A stretch of 6,296 bases of DNA from Cyanobacteria bacterium K_DeepCast_35m_m2_023 (GTDB taxonomy: Bacteria; Cyanobacteriota; Cyanobacteriia; PCC-6307; Cyanobiaceae): NCBI GenBank assembly GCA_016882345.1, contig VGQR01000123.1, forward strand, positions 1 through 6,296. Direction: 5' to 3'. Below, piece by piece: positions 5,607-6,296 of the stretch (position 1 is its first letter; the number at the start of each line of letters is the position of its first letter). Made by a program: the position numbers and the translations under genes. Below the pieces are notes generated by a model. That model searched no databases. It had not been told where the DNA came from and saw nothing but the letters and a program-made list of their open reading frames with translations.

Positions 5607-6296
5607 GTGACCGTTGCCCTGATTCGGCGGGTGTTTGGCAACCCCTTGCCCCGCACCCAGGCTGACAACGAAAAGCTGTCCAGTTTTGAGGCGCTGCCGA
5701 TCCTGTCGTCCGACGCCCTGTCCTCGGTGGCCTACGCGACCGAAGCGGCCCTCGGGGTGCTGATCCTGGCTGGCAGCGGCGCACTCGCCCTGTCGCTGCC
5801 CATCACCCTGGCGATCATCGCCTTGATTGGGGTGGTCGTGCTGTCGTACCGGCAGACGATCGAGGCCTACCCCCAGGGGGGCGGGTCCTATGTGGTGGCC
5901 CGCGAGAACCTGGGTACCGCCGCCAGTTTGGTGGCCGCGGCCTCGCTGCTGGTCGACTACACGCTGACGGCGGCGGTGAGCCTGATGGCCGGCACCCAGG
6001 CCCTGTCGTCGCTGCTGCCGTCGCTGCTGCCCTATGAGGTGCCGCTGTCGCTGGCGCTGCTGCTGCTGGTGGGCTGGGCCAACCTGCGCGGCACCAAGGA
6101 AGCCGGCCGGGCCTTTGCCCTGCCCACCTATGCCTTTGTGGTGATGGTGCTGCTGCTGGCCCTCTTCGGAGTGCAGAACCTGGCTCTGGTGCATGGCTTC
6201 CAGCCCGACGCGCCACCCCTGATCCGGGCGGCCGAACCCCTGGGCCTGTTTCTGATTTTGCGGGCCTTCAGCTCGGGCTGCTCCGCCATGACCGGC
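5607..6296 (+). CDS. KimA-like APC-superfamily transporter, N-terminal part (cut by window edge)
   Basis: The first 230 codons of an inner-membrane transporter are present and run off the right edge. The sequence fits the APC-superfamily group containing Bacillus KimA (YdaO), a high-affinity potassium importer usually annotated as an amino acid permease. Family motifs are SSDALSSVAYATE (34-46), SYRQTIEAYPQGGGSYVV (80-97), ENLG (100-103), LLVDYTLTAAVS (114-125), NLRGTKEAGR (159-168) and AFSSGCSAMTG (220-230). D36, Y43, D117, T121 and S125 fall at the same numbers as the potassium-site residues I recall for B. subtilis KimA. Hydrophobic helices lie at about 47-80, 104-128, 144-158 and 172-195. 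The start is GTG at 5607: an in-frame TGA at 5583-5585 lies upstream and no other start codon lies between. GAGGG (5584-5588) is too distant to be a good ribosome binding site. The gap of 69 bases from tRNA-Thr is too short for a ydaO-type c-di-AMP riboswitch. Potassium transport is inferred; an amino acid substrate remains possible. Confidence 0.85.
   Translation, partial: MTVALIRRVFGNPLPRTQADNEKLSSFEALPILSSDALSSVAYATEAALGVLILAGSGALALSLPITLAIIALIGVVVLSYRQTIEAYPQGGGSYVVARENLGTAASLVAAASLLVDYTLTAAVSLMAGTQALSSLLPSLLPYEVPLSLALLLLVGWANLRGTKEAGRAFALPTYAFVVMVLLLALFGVQNLALVHGFQPDAPPLIRAAEPLGLFLILRAFSSGCSAMTG

Noticed and set aside
6009..6032. Tandem 12-base repeat (TCGCTGCTGCC plus one variable base)
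   Set aside because: It encodes Ser-Leu-Leu-Pro twice inside a transporter loop and is explained by codon bias and a short amino acid duplication.

Overview
The window looks like chromosome from a GC-rich unicellular picocyanobacterium of the Synechococcus/Cyanobium type. This rests on a DUF4079 membrane protein (a largely cyanobacterial family), tRNA genes without encoded CCA, and the aroQ-miaE pair next to tRNA-Tyr and tRNA-Thr, an arrangement I remember from marine Synechococcus and Prochlorococcus. The genus call is an inference. No phage, transposon, CRISPR or conjugative gene is visible.

Layout. (1) 15-710, minus: a six-helix DUF4079 membrane protein, divergent from (2) 771-1358, plus: acireductone dioxygenase MtnD of methionine salvage. 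MtnD meets tail-to-tail, sharing the palindrome TTAA, (3) 1355-2020, minus: a PiuC/YbiX-type Fe(II)/2-oxoglutarate hydroxylase. (4) 2178-4043, minus: a GH13 alpha-glucan enzyme related to cyclodextrin glucanotransferases, carrying a C-terminal CBM20 starch-binding domain but no signal peptide and apparently no TIG (domain D). It is clearly lower in GC than what follows. (5) 4177-4848 and 4848-5285, minus: miaE and aroQ, with aroQ upstream and its stop overlapping the miaE start. (6) 5374-5455 and 5466-5537, plus: tRNA-Tyr(GTA) and tRNA-Thr(GGT). (7) 5607 to the right edge, plus: the N-terminal 230 codons of a KimA-like APC-superfamily transporter.

Functionally this is a mix of housekeeping (shikimate pathway, tRNA modification, tRNAs) and accessory metabolism (methionine salvage, alpha-glucan turnover, an iron-dependent hydroxylase, a probable potassium importer). 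Only aroQ-miaE is a convincing operon. miaE and tRNA-Tyr are biologically linked, since the tRNA has the A36-A37-A38 context expected of an i6A37-type substrate.

I did not find a convincing novel multi-gene system. The most unusual item is the cytoplasmic-looking CGTase relative with altered active-site positions. Next are the use of non-ATG starts by three genes and an open frame running upstream of the piuC-like gene.
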